A stretch of DNA of 64,000 nucleotides from Epiperipatus broadwayi (GCA_028023455.1 JAQFVV010006255.1:2854001-2918000); one strand, 5' to 3'; positions 10,600-23,684 are shown, counted from the stretch's first letter. Translations and numbers: made by a program. The notes: generated from the letters alone by a model not told the origin.

Positions 10600-11870
10600 A
10601 AATATAATATTTTATCATGCAATTTCTGATATAAGTACTGCTCTTCTTTTATATTTAACTCTACTAGTGATATGGTAATAACAAAAAAGTTTTTATTAAT
10701 TTTTTTTTTTTTTTAAATTCAACGGACTAGATTTCTTTAAATTATCCATCTTTAATTGCAATTGGAAGGAAGAAGCTGAAAAATTAAATACAAAAGAATC
10801 AATTAAAATTTTGTTGTAGAAAAAAGTAGAAAGATTTGAAATTTTGATTTGATGGGAGTCGGATTTCATCATTAAGCAATTGCTGCGATTATTTTTGTAA
10901 TTCCTATGTGGTTTTGTTTTTGTGACTTTTTTCAATTCTTTTTATTTTTGTTACTTTTTTGTTACTATTAATAATTTTTATTTTACTTCTATGTTTTTTT
11001 TTTGTAATTATTTGGAATTCTCCTTTTTTAAATTTGGTATTAAATTTGCTTACAACAAACGAAATAATATTTTCTAATAATTTAAAATGTTAAAATTGTT
11101 TAAATTTGTAATACTATCGTGAATGTGGAATGACCATATTTTGCTTAAAGGATTAAATTTCTAACTGCGGGTACTGCGTATACTGTTTAAGACTTATTAA
11201 GTATTTTCAAATAAATTCAACATTTTAATTGTTATTATATATGTGCACATATATATTCATGTGAAAGTAAAAACAGTGCAATATTTAGTTTTATTATTAT
11301 TAAAGTTTTGTTTTTATGTGTGCCTTTTAATCTTCGAATAATTTAAACTTTTTTTTTTTAAAGTAAATATTGTCATATTTTTATTTAAGACACTATTTTA
11401 ATTTTTAAAATGACATTTCCTGCTAGTTTTTAACCTTTCAATTTGTTATTGTTGCTATTTACAATTTGTTCCTTCTATTTTGCTGTTCTGTTATGGATGA
11501 GTTTGATGCCCTGTAGTTCTTCAGAATCTATCAGACAAAGAAGTGTATTAATGAGCCACTGAAATCCTTGGATAGGGTGTGTATGAAATATAGTAAACAA
11601 CAAATTTAAAGGTACATTATCAAATAAAGTTGTTTATAATACTTTAAAATAGTTGCAATATATATAAAATATATTGTACTTTAGTTAAATTTGAATATAA
11701 AGTGCTATGAATAAAGGTTATGGTATAACTAGGCAAAATGGTATTATGTCAGAGCAATAATACTTGATCATCATCAAAATAGTCAGCATTTTTTTTATTT
11801 TCTTAACAAAAATAAATAGACTTATTTTTCTGAATCTCATAAATTCAAAACATAGTAGTTGATTTGTTAA
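10600..11870. other. No gene recognised
   Basis: Very AT-rich with T10-T13 runs (for example 10700 and 10991). The minus-strand open frame around 10696-10935 is Lys/Asn-rich low-complexity and is not credible as a gene. A small balanced patch at 11490-11580 has no recognised match. Confidence 0.45.
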
Positions 11871-11879
11871 AAAATCAAA

Positions 11880-12800
11880 TCAGAATGTATTTATCCATAT
11901 GCTATTTGAATTTCTATAATATATATATTGATTTTTAATTGTGCATGACATATAAAAATAAAAAATTTGCAATTCTACATTAAAAATTCATTTTTAAAAT
12001 GAAAACAATATATATATGGTAGCAGCTTCCAATATCAGGACAGTAGTAACGACCCTGAATCAGAGCTCAATTTTATTACTTTTGGTGTTTGACAGTCATA
12101 TGATTTTCCAAGAAACAAATCATTTGCTTATATTCTGTCAACTTAGACAATAAACAAAACTCTTTGATCAAAGGATATAATATCCTAATAAATTTCAGTG
12201 AAACTTTAATTTATCATTAGATTGTGTGACTATTATTCACACTAAATGTAAAGATAAATTTGCAACATTCAATAGCAAAAAATATGTGATTCTATGATAA
12301 AGTTCATTTTCAAATTAAATGGAAGCAGCAATAATATCAGAATATTGTCACACCAGCCTAGACAACAACAACAAAAAGCAATATCACATGGCAGTTCTAC
12401 ATACTTAAGCACAATTGTGACAGCAACATTTTTGAATCAAAACAAATGATCCAAAGATTGTCATATTCACAACATATTCGAAAGTGTTTAATTTATCCAT
12501 AAGCTATATGAATAATATATATTGATTCACATTATATAATATCTGAAAGAAAAAAAAATGATACTATAGTCTAAAAGTTCATTTTTAAATAAATTTGAAA
12601 GAAAAATATGGTGACAGTTTTAATCTGTAAGTACAATTACATTACTAAGTCAATGTTTCAAAATTTTGTCAGAATAATGCTCTTATGGAAAAGTTATTAA
12701 AAAATAATGTCAGTTTATTCATTATTGATTTTCAGTTGTGTGTGAAATATAAAAGCAAAATCTTTGCAGTTTATACTAAATTTTTATCTTCAAAATATTA
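11880..12800. repeat. Diverged tandem repeats, about 200-320-bp spacing
   Basis: The block AAAATTCATTTTTAAAAT, with an A-rich lead and a purine-rich tail, recurs near 11985, 12302 (GTTCATTTTCAAATTAAATG), 12576 (GTTCATTTTTAAATAAATTT) and, weakly, 12780. Each is preceded by TGCATGACATATAAAA-like or TTTGCAATTC-like text. The units are strongly diverged. This could be an ancient satellite or the decayed array of a simple element. Confidence 0.4.
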
Positions 12801-12809
12801 ATCTTAAAG

Positions 12810-13330
12810 CAATGTTAGGGAAGTTGCTTTTTTTATGTTTGATTACAGTTTTTAAAACAATATGCAAAGAAAGATAATTTTTATTAATGAAATTTTTGTC
12901 ACATATACAGTGCAAAATTTCTTTATAATCGAGTTAATATAAGTATATAATGAACTTAGTTTTTTTTTGTTATTAATTTTTAACATGTTATTTACCAAAA
13001 GTGCCATATAGATTTTTTTTATGTATCTATCTTAATAATGGATCATTAAATATATTTATATATATTAAATGCCCCATAAAACAAACATACCATAAAAAGC
13101 CAGTATAGCTAAGAAAGTATAAAGTTAAAATAAAATAAAGATAGAGAGTAAAAAAAGTAATCACTGTAAAATTTATTAATTTTAAATTTATTCATAAATT
13201 ATACATTTAGGTGTTGTAGTTTTAAAATTAAAACATTTTTATTATTCTAAATATGTTTTATATAAAATAGTAACTTTATTTACTAAACAGGAATCCTTCA
13301 GTCATTCAATAGTCTCTGATATAACTCCTG
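12810..13330. other. No gene recognised
   Basis: AT-rich; no motif beyond short poly-T runs and AT dinucleotides. Confidence 0.45.
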
Positions 13331-13331
13331 G

Positions 13332-13446
13332 ATGAAATAAGAAAGTGTGCAGGGGTTATGTGGAGAAGAGAAGCTAAAGATTGGAGAAGATGGATTGAAC
13401 TTGGAGAGACCTTCATCCTGCAGTGGATTGATAATGATGATGAATA
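13332..13446 (+). mobile_element. RTE-like LINE, isolated 3' terminus
   Basis: The reading frame gives WRREAKDWRRWIELGETFIL followed by QWIDNDDE. This is the extreme C-terminus of the RTE-like retrotransposon polyprotein, after the reverse transcriptase. A diverged second copy of the same end lies at 14356-14475, so this is an independent 5'-truncated insertion. LINEs are commonly truncated at the 5' end because reverse transcription starts at the 3' end. The body of the element is missing, so it is inert. Confidence 0.75.
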
Positions 13447-13654
13447 TATCCTACATATTTAATATACATTGCTTTTTTCTATATTTCCTCAAAGATAACT
13501 AATTGATAAAGTGACTTCTATGCACTGACAAAATATTGTACAAAACAGAACTATTAAAACAATATTACCCTGCAATATTTTTATTTTTGTTCAAGTCTTA
13601 AATGTAATTTATTGTTTAAAACAACTAATATATCTTCTGAATTGCCCAGGATTT

Positions 13655-14485
13655 TCAATGAAGAAGAAACATGCAATTAAATTTATGAAGACAGGGAAAG
13701 CTCTAGGTAATGAAGGATTTATGATTGATATCTTGAAAGAAGCAGGTGAAAAATTAGAATTTTTTTTGGCAAAGATCAAATGTCTTTATGAAAAAAAATG
13801 TAATAAATGATTGGAAGAATGTGGTATTAATATTTTAAAAAGGTGATAAAAATGATATTAGAAATTACAGATCTATCAATCTTTTATCAGTTTTATACAA
13901 AATTTTTACCAAAATAATTGCAAATTCATCTATGGTGAACTTTGGATTTTAATCATCTAAAACAACAAGCTGGATTTAAAAGTGGTTTTAGTACAATGGA
14001 TCATATCCAAGTATTGAAAGTAAGTTATAGAAAGGATCAATGAATATGAGTTGTCATTATGCTTTGCATTTGTAGATTATGAAAAGGCATTTGATTTCCT
14101 AAGCATTTCTTTTGTGATTAAAGAATTGGATCATCAAGATATAGATCCAGGATATTGTCATATTCTGAATAGTGTTTATAAAAATGCAACAGCAACAATT
14201 AGATTTCATAATGATACAAGGAAGATTAATATTGAAAAGAGTGTATGACAGGAATTTCGTATCTCCAAAACTTTTTACAATATTGCTGCAAGAAGTATTT
14301 TGTGGATCAAAATAGAGATTGTAAAAGATCTAGAAAGAGACTGCATGTGAGAGATTGGATGAAATAAGGAAGTGTGCTAGAGTGTTGTGGAGAAGAGATG
14401 CTAGAGATCAGAGATGATAGATTTAACTTGGAGAGATTCTTCACTCTGCACTGGATCAATAATGGTTGAGAATGATGATTATTAG
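13655..14485 (+). pseudogene. RTE-like LINE relic: reverse transcriptase core plus 3' end, internally deleted
   Basis: In order on the plus strand: a fingers region (AIKFMKTGKALGNEGFMIDI, about 13672); KGDKNDIRNYRSINLLSVLY with KIFTKII (about 13840-13915, RT motif 1-2); AGFKSGFSTMDHIQVLK (about 13968); then the open frame at 14051-14248 with FAFVDYEKAFD, the first catalytic Asp motif of reverse transcriptase. An NFLQ..CCKKYF remnant at about 14260 corresponds to the LFT..LQEVF segment. The FADD box and thumb are missing. The sequence then jumps to the LINE 3' end (EIRKCARVLWRRDARD equivalents at 14356-14475). Several frameshifts and stops occur. The function would have been target-primed reverse transcription of its own RNA. 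Clade assignment (RTE/BovB-like) is from pattern memory. Confidence 0.85.
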
Positions 14486-14489
14486 GGAT

Positions 14490-17400
14490 TTAAAACAATA
14501 TTTTTAAAAATGCGTTTAGGAATGAATACTTTTTAAGCATTTTCCCTTTTTTATTGGTTACTTTTGTGTAATCATAATTTTTGAAACAATATAGCAAAGT
14601 AGTACAAATATTATTACAGTATCAAAATTCTTCCACTCAATAATGCATTTTTTTTTTGTGTGTGATCAAATAAATATAAATAACAAATTTAAATTTATTT
14701 ATTAAAGTTATATTTTACTATGATAATTTATTATATTTAATTTTTAAACATTTTTCCATTTTATCTTATAATTACTAGTAACTACTTGAGTGACAATATT
14801 CATTTCTGTAATTTTATGAATCCAAAAACGATCAAGAAACAAGTATTTTAAAATAATGGTGTGGAATTTGTTGTTAGAAATTTATAATATTTTAATTTAC
14901 TGTTAATTGTAATACTTTACTTGTATAAATATATACAATGATAATTTATTTAAACATTATATTTTGTTTAAACTAAATGAATTTTTAAGATCTATTTCAG
15001 AGCCTGAACTGCAATAAATTATTTTTAAAAAAATATTGAGTTCAAATTATAAAAATATATATATTAAAACAAAAAACAATTAAAAAGTATTTGTATAATT
15101 TTAAACTAAATCATAAACAGATCTATATATATGTGTGTCTTTTAAAAGAAATAATTAAAGCCAATTTCTGATCACAAAAAAATATTTTTAATAAAACCTA
15201 TAGGCATTTAAATTACACAAAATATTTTAAATATGAGAACAATTTAATTCTAGCCAAAATATTGAATACCCAGCATCGTAATGTCACCAACTTGACATTG
15301 TAAGTTCGAGCAATTAATTCATTGATTAAAATTATAATAAAAACATATCTGTGACATTTATTCAATGAATAATCATTATTTTTTGTGATAATGAGTGTAT
15401 TTGTATACACACTGTATATCCGCATTCCTATTTATACAAATATTATATGTTAGACTTTGCAAAATATATATATATATTGCAAATTATAGCATGTGTGATT
15501 ATATAAGTTGTTTATAAGAAAGTGTTGTGGATATATATGTAAAATTTCCATTATTACATATATAAATAATATGGCAGCTTGGCAATAGTCAATTCATCTA
15601 TGTAGTCAAAATAATGTTTATAAATTTAATGGGATATTTTATATCTTGCTAGTATCATGAGAAATTATTTATATATTTAGGAAATGAAATTAATATTATA
15701 AAATATGTAATATATGTTAAACATTGATAATTCAATATCTTTTTTTACATCTCTATATTATTTACTGTATGCTTTAGTAACTAATAAATGCCAGACAATA
15801 GTGTTGAATAAATCCCTGTCCACTGCTGTCCTATCCACTATCCTCGAACTAGTTTTAAGCTTATGACTTTCATCAATGAGGAGTTCTGGATTTTGAAATA
15901 GTGCACTTGGACCTTTAGAATCTAACATACATTCCTTCTAGCAGCTACCAATTATTTTTTTTTTAACTACCAGCTCAATTTTTTCAATCTATACGAACAT
16001 TCATGAAATCATGTGATAGAATCATATGATAATTTGTTGGTTTTATACCAATTGTGGTCACAGGATACTTTTATTTTTTAAAATCTGAGGATACTACAAG
16101 TAAGTTTGCTTAGTTTGAAAACATGTATATGTTTTTAAATTTGGGCTGACAACTTGATAGTTAAAAAGACAAGTAAATGATTGTTGCTAGAAGGCAGATG
16201 CATTAAATCTTAATACTCCAAATGCACTATTTCAAAACCCAAAGCTCCTCATTGATAAAAACTCTTGAAATTAGTCTGAAGATATTAGGTAGGATGGCAT
16301 TAGATAAGGATTTATTAGAAAAATATATACTGCTGAAACAGCAATGAATAAGCTGAAGTCATGTGATAGAATCATCTTTTTTATTTTAGACAAAAGGTTA
16401 AAGATTTCATATTTCTATGACTATCAGACTATTTTTTTTACTATGACTTAATAATATTTTTAATTTTGAATAAATTAGTAAATGCACATTTTGAAAATGA
16501 AATTAAAAAGTAATTAAACATAATGCAGTAAATAAATTAATATCTCTTACCGGTGAGTGCATGTTTTTTTTTTTTGTCTTCCTTAGTTTGTTATTTTGAA
16601 CTACAAGAGAAAATTGATCATCTTCTATAATAATTAATAATTTTATTTTTTTTCTAGCAACTGAATGAAGAAATAAACTTTAATAACTAATTTTTAAATA
16701 TATTTTTATTATTAAGAAACTAATATAAATTTTACAGCAAGAAAGCGTTGTTATTGAAAAAGAAAATGAAAAAAAAAAGACTAATTACAATTTTTTTATT
16801 ATTTATTTAATGTGCAATTCCACATTTTTATAGGCCAGTTATAGATTGCTTAGCAATTACATTAATAGTATAAATAAAATGAAGAAGAAAAAAAAAGGAA
16901 ATATTTTAAGTAAAATGATAGAAAAAAAAGAGGGAATATGAATAAAAAAAAGAAAATGTAATCATAATAAACAAATAATCACATTTTCTAATAAGAACAT
17001 TAATATAATCTGTCTTCATTATTCAGATTGAAGTGATTAGTATTACAAAATCTCTATTATAAGAATCCAAATAACCAAATCAATGGAAAAAATTTAAGAG
17101 TATCTGAGTAACAAATTTAATATAACTAAAAAAAAATTTTTTTTTTTAAGAATTGCTTTTATTTACTTATATGCATTAATAAATAAAAAATGCACTAAGA
17201 AATTTAAAAAAACAAAAACAAATTTTCTTCAGCTTTCACAAATAAAAGCATGAAGCGATCATGTTTAGATGTCAGATTTCCAAAGAATCATGCCTGCTTT
17301 CTTGTATCAGTATCAATCTATTTAAAGTGGGCAATAGTTGCATGTTTATTTAAACTTTAACAAATTACTCTTAATTAGGAATTTTATATAAAAAATTTAA

Positions 17401-17750
17401 ATCTTTTATCTTCTCAAAGAAAAAAATACCATGCTGTTTTTATTTAACTTGATCTATCTATAAAATTTATCTACTAATGTATCCCATTTGAAATGAGATT
17501 CCAAATAACATATCTATATTCAATAATAGAAAATGCAAAAGTCTTAAATAATTTATATTGTATAAGATCATTAAACATTCTGCTATATCAAAAATCATTC
17601 CCATAATTTTTGGTAGCATATTATTTATGGATTCATCATGTGCATGAAAACAACCATTTATAAATAGAACTCTTAGACTTTTTTGAAAAGTGTTACATTC
17701 AATTTTATGTGTATCAGTGTATTTCAAGATATCAACACATTCAAACTTAT
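14490..17750. other. No gene recognised
   Basis: AT-rich throughout, with (AT)n at 15464-15477 and A/T homopolymers at 16565, 16770 and 17125-17150. An ACCGGTGAGTGC donor-like string at 16549 also reads as a donor on the other strand but has no credible exon beside it. The 86-codon minus-strand frame at 17467-17727 may be a tail of the LINE at 17760-19100, but I cannot match it. Confidence 0.45.
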
Positions 17751-17759
17751 TAGGATATG

Positions 17760-19100
17760 ATACTACTGATTATTTGGTCATATTGATCATAATTTTTTCA
17801 TAATTATATCATGCCATAAAATTAATATCAATTTATAGAGAAATATGACCTTTCAATGTGATTATCCATTTAAAATTTTTGTAATATTCAGCATAACATA
17901 ATAAAAATGAAGATGCAAGATAATTCCTATGGTAATACATATAAATGTTAAATAGTAGTAGAGGCAAATGGTGGTTTGCGACACACCCAAATTCCAGTCA
18001 TATAGCATAGAAATTTTATTATATTTAGCAAATGTTTTTCTACTCTTAATAAATGAACTAAACTATATAGTAAGCTCTACAGAGAAGTTTAATTTATAGT
18101 TTTTATTAGAATGTTATAATTTCCTTAGATAGATCAAAACACTTAATATCCAATCTCTGTCTATCTTCTATAGCATGAGCAGTACAATCAAAAACAGTGA
18201 TGAAACTAGTTTTAATTGATCTGCTTTGGTAAAAAAAGATGTTATACAAGAGCTAAATAATTAATTACAATCCTTGACAATTTTATTATATATTCATTTT
18301 TCAAAAAATTTAGCCACAGTATTTAATAGAAATAGGTCTGAACTTATACGTGTCATAGACTCATTTTTGTGAATTGAACACATTTATGAATTCTGGGGAA
18401 AAAACTATTTACAAAGAAATTTAATATATAACATAAAGGATTTGCAATACTTTTGGCATAATCCATATAAATCAAAGAGGATATATTGAATAGTCTTAAA
18501 CTAATATGTAATCGAAGCTTTTATATTAATGCTATAATATCTTCACTATCAATGTATATACTTAAAATTTTGTTACTAGGTTTAACTGAAAATACAAAGA
18601 GATTTGATTTCATATCAAAATTTTTCTACAGTTAGGCAAAGTAATTGAAGAAATCTTCAACATAACATGAGGAATTTCAAATATTTTTATTTTTATCACT
18701 TTCAGAATTTTTAACAAAAGACTAATACTCTCTTGGATTAATAAAGAAATTAATTTTCATAATCTTTATATGATTTACAAAATCTTTCTTATAGGTAACC
18801 TTTGACAATTTTCTATAATTAAGGAAATCAATATAAATTTTTTTGAGTTGTACTATATAATGTTTATGGGATACATTTTCTTTTAATATCTTTTCTCACA
18901 GAGGAAGAGAACCATTGAGGAAAATCATAATAACATGCATTTTATGAAAATATTTGTCAATTAAATTATTGAGAAAACATATATAAAGTAGTTTAAAATA
19001 TAATTAATATTTTTAGAAGAGTATATATGATGCCAAATAAATTTTGAAATATATTTACATAAATCATTATAAATTTCCATTTTTATGACCTCTTTTCACA
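17760..19100 (-). pseudogene. Jockey/CR1-like LINE relic (reverse transcriptase ORF)
   Basis: Reading the minus strand downward from 19100: FPQWFSSSVRKDIKRK (about 18915) is the standard linker motif between the endonuclease and reverse transcriptase of these non-LTR elements. It is followed by a basic linker (YKKDFVNHIKIMKINFFINP, about 18770), FFNYFA (about 18650), a PLCYIFN-like segment and an A-K-V/I-P stretch (about 18450-18350). A highly decayed palm has a GVSQ remnant near 17985 corresponding to GVPQG. At least ten stops and frameshifts are present. The 5' endonuclease is missing. It sits directly downstream of the CAS retrocopy on the same strand. A LINE of this general kind could have provided the machinery that copied that mRNA. 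Confidence 0.75.
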
Positions 19101-19189
19101 ATATGAGATAAAGATCATTTAATATAATATAATTTAATGTAAAATTCAATTAGAGGGTAATATGGGTCATATCATAATATTGTAGAGAA

Positions 19190-20500
19190 TATGAGATAAC
19201 ACAAATTGTATAAAATATAAGCCAGGATTATGAGCTAATTTATGGCACAAAGTTCTATCTAGAGCTTTTGTTGAATTAATTAAGGCTCCTAATACAAAAT
19301 CAATATATTCTTGAAATGAAAAAAAAGCTTATTTAATATCATAAAGCTGAGATTCTAAATTTTCTTTCTGCCTGCAACTGCTATTAACAAAACTGGAAAG
19401 CTTTGAAATAGCACTCTGGACTTCTTGTTGAAGTTTTACTAACATATCCATAGCTGCATCTAAACCAAATGGCAGTTCCTTGCATCTATAACTGGAATAT
19501 CACTATTATGTGAACTTCTATTAGAAGATAAAAGTCTTCATTTTATTTTCAAACTGCTCTACAAAGAAGTTTGTAATAAAAACTTTTCACTGAGCGATGT
19601 GTCCCTTGTTACTTGAGGAGGTACATCATAGATTCCATCTGTAGGACAAGGATATTTTGGTAATTTATCTTAAAATTCTCTTGGATAGGTTGCTGCATTA
19701 CTTGCAGAGCCCATCATAAAAAGTTTCAGGGACAAGTAACCTTCATGAGGGTGGGGCTTGTGATAATTCTTCAATATTTTCTTTTTTAAGAAAGAACTTC
19801 TTATCACAAGAAGGAATATCATATAGTTCTATACTTTTATCTAAGCTAGAGCTATTGGAGCCACAAAGATTAGAATTTGACATTAAAGCAGTTAAACTAG
19901 ATCTACTACTTGAAGGTGACAAAAATGAACTGGTAGACATCATAAATACACCACTGGAATGATTTGATAATAGAACATCATAAGCATCAGATGAAGTATA
20001 TGAACTATATGAAAGAGGGATATCATCAGTTACTGGATCAACTCCCAAAACATGGGAAGATGGAATATCATATGGATGTAAAGATGGAATATCATACACA
20101 TTACTTTGCAAAATCCCTCAAAATTAGAAGTAAAAATATTTTCTGATTCAATAGTTGTCTTATTTTGAAGAGGTGGAAAATAGGGTTATCATATAATAAA
20201 CATCACCATATGCATGACTTTATTTGGATTTAGATTTCCAATCTGCCTTCTCATATATACTTGTGGAATTTGGTGGAGAATGATTACCAGTTGAAATATT
20301 GTACATGCCTGTTAAAATGTTGAGTCTATTACCAGGTGCTACTTCTTGACTACCATGCAAAGAATACAATCACCAGCTTTCCATATTATTAGTATTTTGT
20401 TCCAATACTGTTAAAATATTTTCTTTCTTGGTGCTAATTCATCTGGTGATTCAGCAACATTATCATATAAGGCTTTGACAACATAGTTCTGAGAGTTCAT
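19190..20500 (-). pseudogene. Processed pseudogene of a CAS-family adaptor (p130Cas/BCAR1-NEDD9 type)
   Basis: CAS proteins are focal-adhesion scaffolds: an SH3 domain binds FAK, a substrate domain with YxxP repeats is tyrosine-phosphorylated to recruit Crk, and a four-helix serine-rich region follows. Here the minus strand from ATG at 20500 encodes an SH3 start (NYVVKALYDN, AESPDELA), then TVLEQNT, SLHG and PGNRLNILTGMY. The substrate region (19600-20110) has YDIP at about 20090, 20067 and 19820, degenerate copies between (DDIPLSY, AYDVL), and IYDVPP near 19625. A helix-bundle remnant follows (MQLW..., about 19460, to LINSTKALDRTLC, about 19290-19235). A one-base deletion after RKK, TGA replacing the second SH3 Trp (20370-20372) and later frameshifts kill it. 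The lack of introns from the start codon through three domains indicates an mRNA retrocopy. The C-terminal FAT-like domain is absent; a LINE relic follows at 19100. Confidence 0.85.
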
Positions 20501-20519
20501 GTTGTAGGATTGATTTAAT

Positions 20520-22500
20520 AATAATAATAAAAATGAAATAAAGAAATAGCTTGACTTTGCTATTTAATGCATTCTTCTAATTTTAAAATATTGACAACTT
20601 ATCATATATCCAAAAGTAAGTATGATAATTTGATATAGATTGATCTTAAAAACTGAAACTTCTTAAAAGCTGCTTTTTCATAATGATGATAAAATATTTT
20701 TTTGAAATATACTTCCTGGATTAAAACTTTCATATTATAACATTATTATTTTTAAGGGCTGTAGTTATTAGGATATTAATTCTGTTTTTACAAATTCAGT
20801 GATCATTACTGTACAAAGTAATATAAGCAAAAATAGTTTAGAAATGTAGCATATTAATTGTGGATTTTATAAAGTTCAAAAAAATCTATACTTATTCTGT
20901 ATTTTTTTACTTTGTTGCTGTTTATTGCTTGCTGCACAAAGCTAGAAAAAGTTGATGAATATTTTGAGAAATTGATTAGTGATTCAACAAACTGTTTTAG
21001 GTTATTATTTTGTAATTCATATTGATCTCTGTCACAATTTTCTTGTAGAAAGAATAATGTAATTATTTTAAAATTGATGATGATATTGAAGACGTTGGAA
21101 TTGTAATGTTTGTGAGGAGGTTGATTAGGAGAATTACACAAAACTGCATATATAACTTTTGGTAATTTGCAGTCACATTTAATTAAATATATATATATAT
21201 ATATATTAATTCTAATGTTTAATATATAAAAGATTATATATATATATCCCGCAAATAGTAATAATAATATGACATATATATATATATATTAAGACAAACA
21301 TTTATAAATTTTTTTTGGCTTTAATTTCAAAATCCAGTAACTAATTAATATTTTCAAACCTAGTTTGCATTTGAAATCTCCAGGCATAATTTTTAAAAAC
21401 TATTTTAGATTAAAACATCAAACTTATAGATATCCATTACATCAATGGATTTTGATCAATAAATATAGTATGCTGCCACGTTTTTAGTGATTCTGGAACT
21501 TAGTTTCTTCTAAACTTTATTGAATATAAAGATGACTGAAAAACTTATTTATGAATGTTAATTGATAGAAATACTGTATATATTGTGATGTTAATTCATG
21601 AAGCCTGAGTGAATGATTTTTGATAACTTGGATATTAATTTGAATTTTGAGTTACTGCCAATATAATTAAAAGTAGTTACAGTAGTATAATTAATAATGT
21701 GTTGATTGTGTTCAAGAGAGGCTTTATTGTCTGAAAAATTCAATTGTTGGATTTACTGATTTATTTATTTTAACTTGTAAATTCCCCAGTTTCATTGTTT
21801 TAATTAAAAGAAATAGTCTATGACACATACATTTCATGTTTCATAATTTGACAATTGTTCATTCCATATAGTTATACTTTGTCCTTATTCATAATACATA
21901 TTTCTCTTTGTTGAATCATGGCTCAAAAGTTTTGATTTCTTCTTATCTAAAACCTAGTAGGTTATAAAATTGTATCACTCTGGTGCCCCTTAGAAAACAA
22001 TGAAAATTACATTTTCATGAAATAATTCAGGGAAATTAAAGTCACCAGTATTAATATTGTTGTTATATGTAGCTAACAATTCCTTAAATAAAGATAAAAT
22101 GATATCTAGTTCATTAGTCAAAGAATTTTGTCTAATATAACATCCCCAATATAAATTTAATAATTGATAGAAATTTTATACCTAGTAGCTTCACAAAATA
22201 AAGAATTATGTTAAATGTCTGTTTTTTTTAATAGGCTTATGCAACTGAAATATTTTATAGTGCTATCATTTAGAAAAGTGTTGTTAGTTATATTTTGCTA
22301 AAGCCACATAAGTGCGGCTCCCATTGAAATCCGATTTTATTTTTATTATTTGAAATTTTTTTTTTAATTGTACAAAAATTTGTAATATGACAGAAATTTT
22401 TATCAAACATTTTTATTATTTATTTTATTACAAATTGCATCATGTATGTACTATGTATGTGTATGTACATACCTACTATTTTTAAATATATTGGCAAACT
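20520..22500. other. No gene recognised; (AT)n tracts
   Basis: Immediately upstream of the retrocopy. A 95-codon minus-strand open frame (20854-21141) has a less biased composition (QENCDRDQYELQNNNLKQFV) and could be a relic of a coding sequence, but I do not recognise it. AT dinucleotide tracts lie at 21187-21207 and 21277-21290. The remainder is AT-rich without features. Confidence 0.4.
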
Positions 22501-22509
22501 GTACAATAA

Positions 22510-23172
22510 CGACATATCATCATCAATGTATTCTGTCTCATGGACAGGTCCAGTGAGTAGTAACATCATCAATTCATCCATTTAACTCTTCTCATCTCTT
22601 ATATCATCCAACAATGTAAACCTTTTCCATTCTTTCTTGCTTTCCACTTATCATTCCCTACAAAATCTTTCATTAAACTGTACTATCTTCTTAATATATG
22701 TCCTATCTAGCTTTTCTTTTGGTTTCTAATTTTCTTGATCAATCTTTTTTCATTTACACCTTTCAAAACCTCATTTGTTATTTTATTCATCCAATTGATT
22801 TTTTCCATTCTTCTCCATGTTCTCATCTTAAGTCTTACAATTTGGCCCTAATTTTATTAACCATTGTCCATGTTTCACAACCATTCAATAATACACTCCA
22901 CACATAGCCTACTTAACCTTTTTTAAATTCTCTCTTCAAAGGTCCACAAAATATTTTTTTCTTTTAATAAATGTCTCTTTTGCCAATGCTAGTCTTTTAA
23001 CTTTATATCTTCACTTTTTCCATCCTCACTCAGTCACTTACTCAAATATTTAAATCCCTTTACCTGTTGAACTAAGTTATCATGGATTTCAATTTATAGT
23101 CTTTTTGTATTTCTCTGTACCCATAAACACCTAGTCTTCTCAACATTAATTTTCATTCCATATTCCATACTG
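22510..23172 (-). pseudogene. LINE relic, 3' half (thumb to C-terminus), continuation of 26205-27330
   Basis: Minus strand from 23172: EYGMKINVEKT (about 23165), VQQVKGFKYLS (about 23075), LALAKETFIKRKK (about 22985), a VWS.LLNGCETWTMV segment (about 22890; canonical LYGCETWTL), RRMEKI.W.NKITNEV (about 22800), KKIRNQKKSWIGHILRR-like text (about 22740) and a MEKVY tail. This order is the C-terminal half of a mollusc/arthropod-type endonuclease-reverse transcriptase LINE. It begins exactly where the piece at 26205 stops, so the two are one element split by an insertion. Multiple stops; inactive. Confidence 0.85.
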
Positions 23173-23179
23173 TACCAGT

Positions 23180-23400
23180 CAAAACATGTTTATCCATCTA
23201 ACATGAGCTGGAACTCAATGAAGTGTACTTCAAACCCAGTCAAGCCCGAGATTTAGATCAGGGACCAACCTGAATTCGAACCCACACCATAAGCCCCAGA
23301 TCAAACACCTAATGAATAACATATAATGATGGCACACGAGAATTTATTTTAAATCCGGCCCACTAGCAGAGTGGAGAAGACAATGAGACTCAGTATTAAC
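23180..23400 (-). mobile_element. tRNA-derived SINE
   Basis: On the minus strand GGGTTCGAATTC (23272-23283) is a good RNA polymerase III B box. About 35 nt upstream, TTAGGTGTTTGATCTGGGG has the tRNA-like spacing, though the A box is weak. The following roughly 90 nt (GGTTGGTCCCTGATC ... ATGGATAAACATG) is a non-tRNA body. The element ends at the left boundary of the 3-kb insertion. On the plus strand CTAGCAGAGTGG at 23352 also resembles an A box but has no partner. Confidence 0.6.
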
Positions 23401-23684
23401 TAAATTAAAATATGCATATACATAGTTGTATGTGTGGAAGTGGAGAAAAAGGAATTCAAACTACTCAAACAAGTTAGATAATAAAAAAATATAATTTAAT
23501 ATAATCACAAATTATTTACATTAAGATGTGCGTGAATGAGTGGTCTACTAAGCGGTAGATAACTACATATTGTCATTCATGTCATTATTTCTCATATGTT
23601 CTTTTATTAATTAAATGACATATATTATAAATAAACACACATCTTTGGTTGGTGGATCCAATATTAAGATGCCAATCAATTATT

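Noticed and set aside
16547-16558. Splice donor at ACCGGTGAGTGC
   Set aside because: It reads as a donor on both strands and neither side has an open, protein-like exon with an acceptor.
19964-20146. 60-codon plus-strand frame
   Set aside because: It is the antisense of the CAS substrate region; its Met/Tyr/His repeats are the complement of YDIP codons.
22698-22907. 69-codon plus-strand frame
   Set aside because: It is antisense to the LINE 3' half (22510-23172, minus strand).
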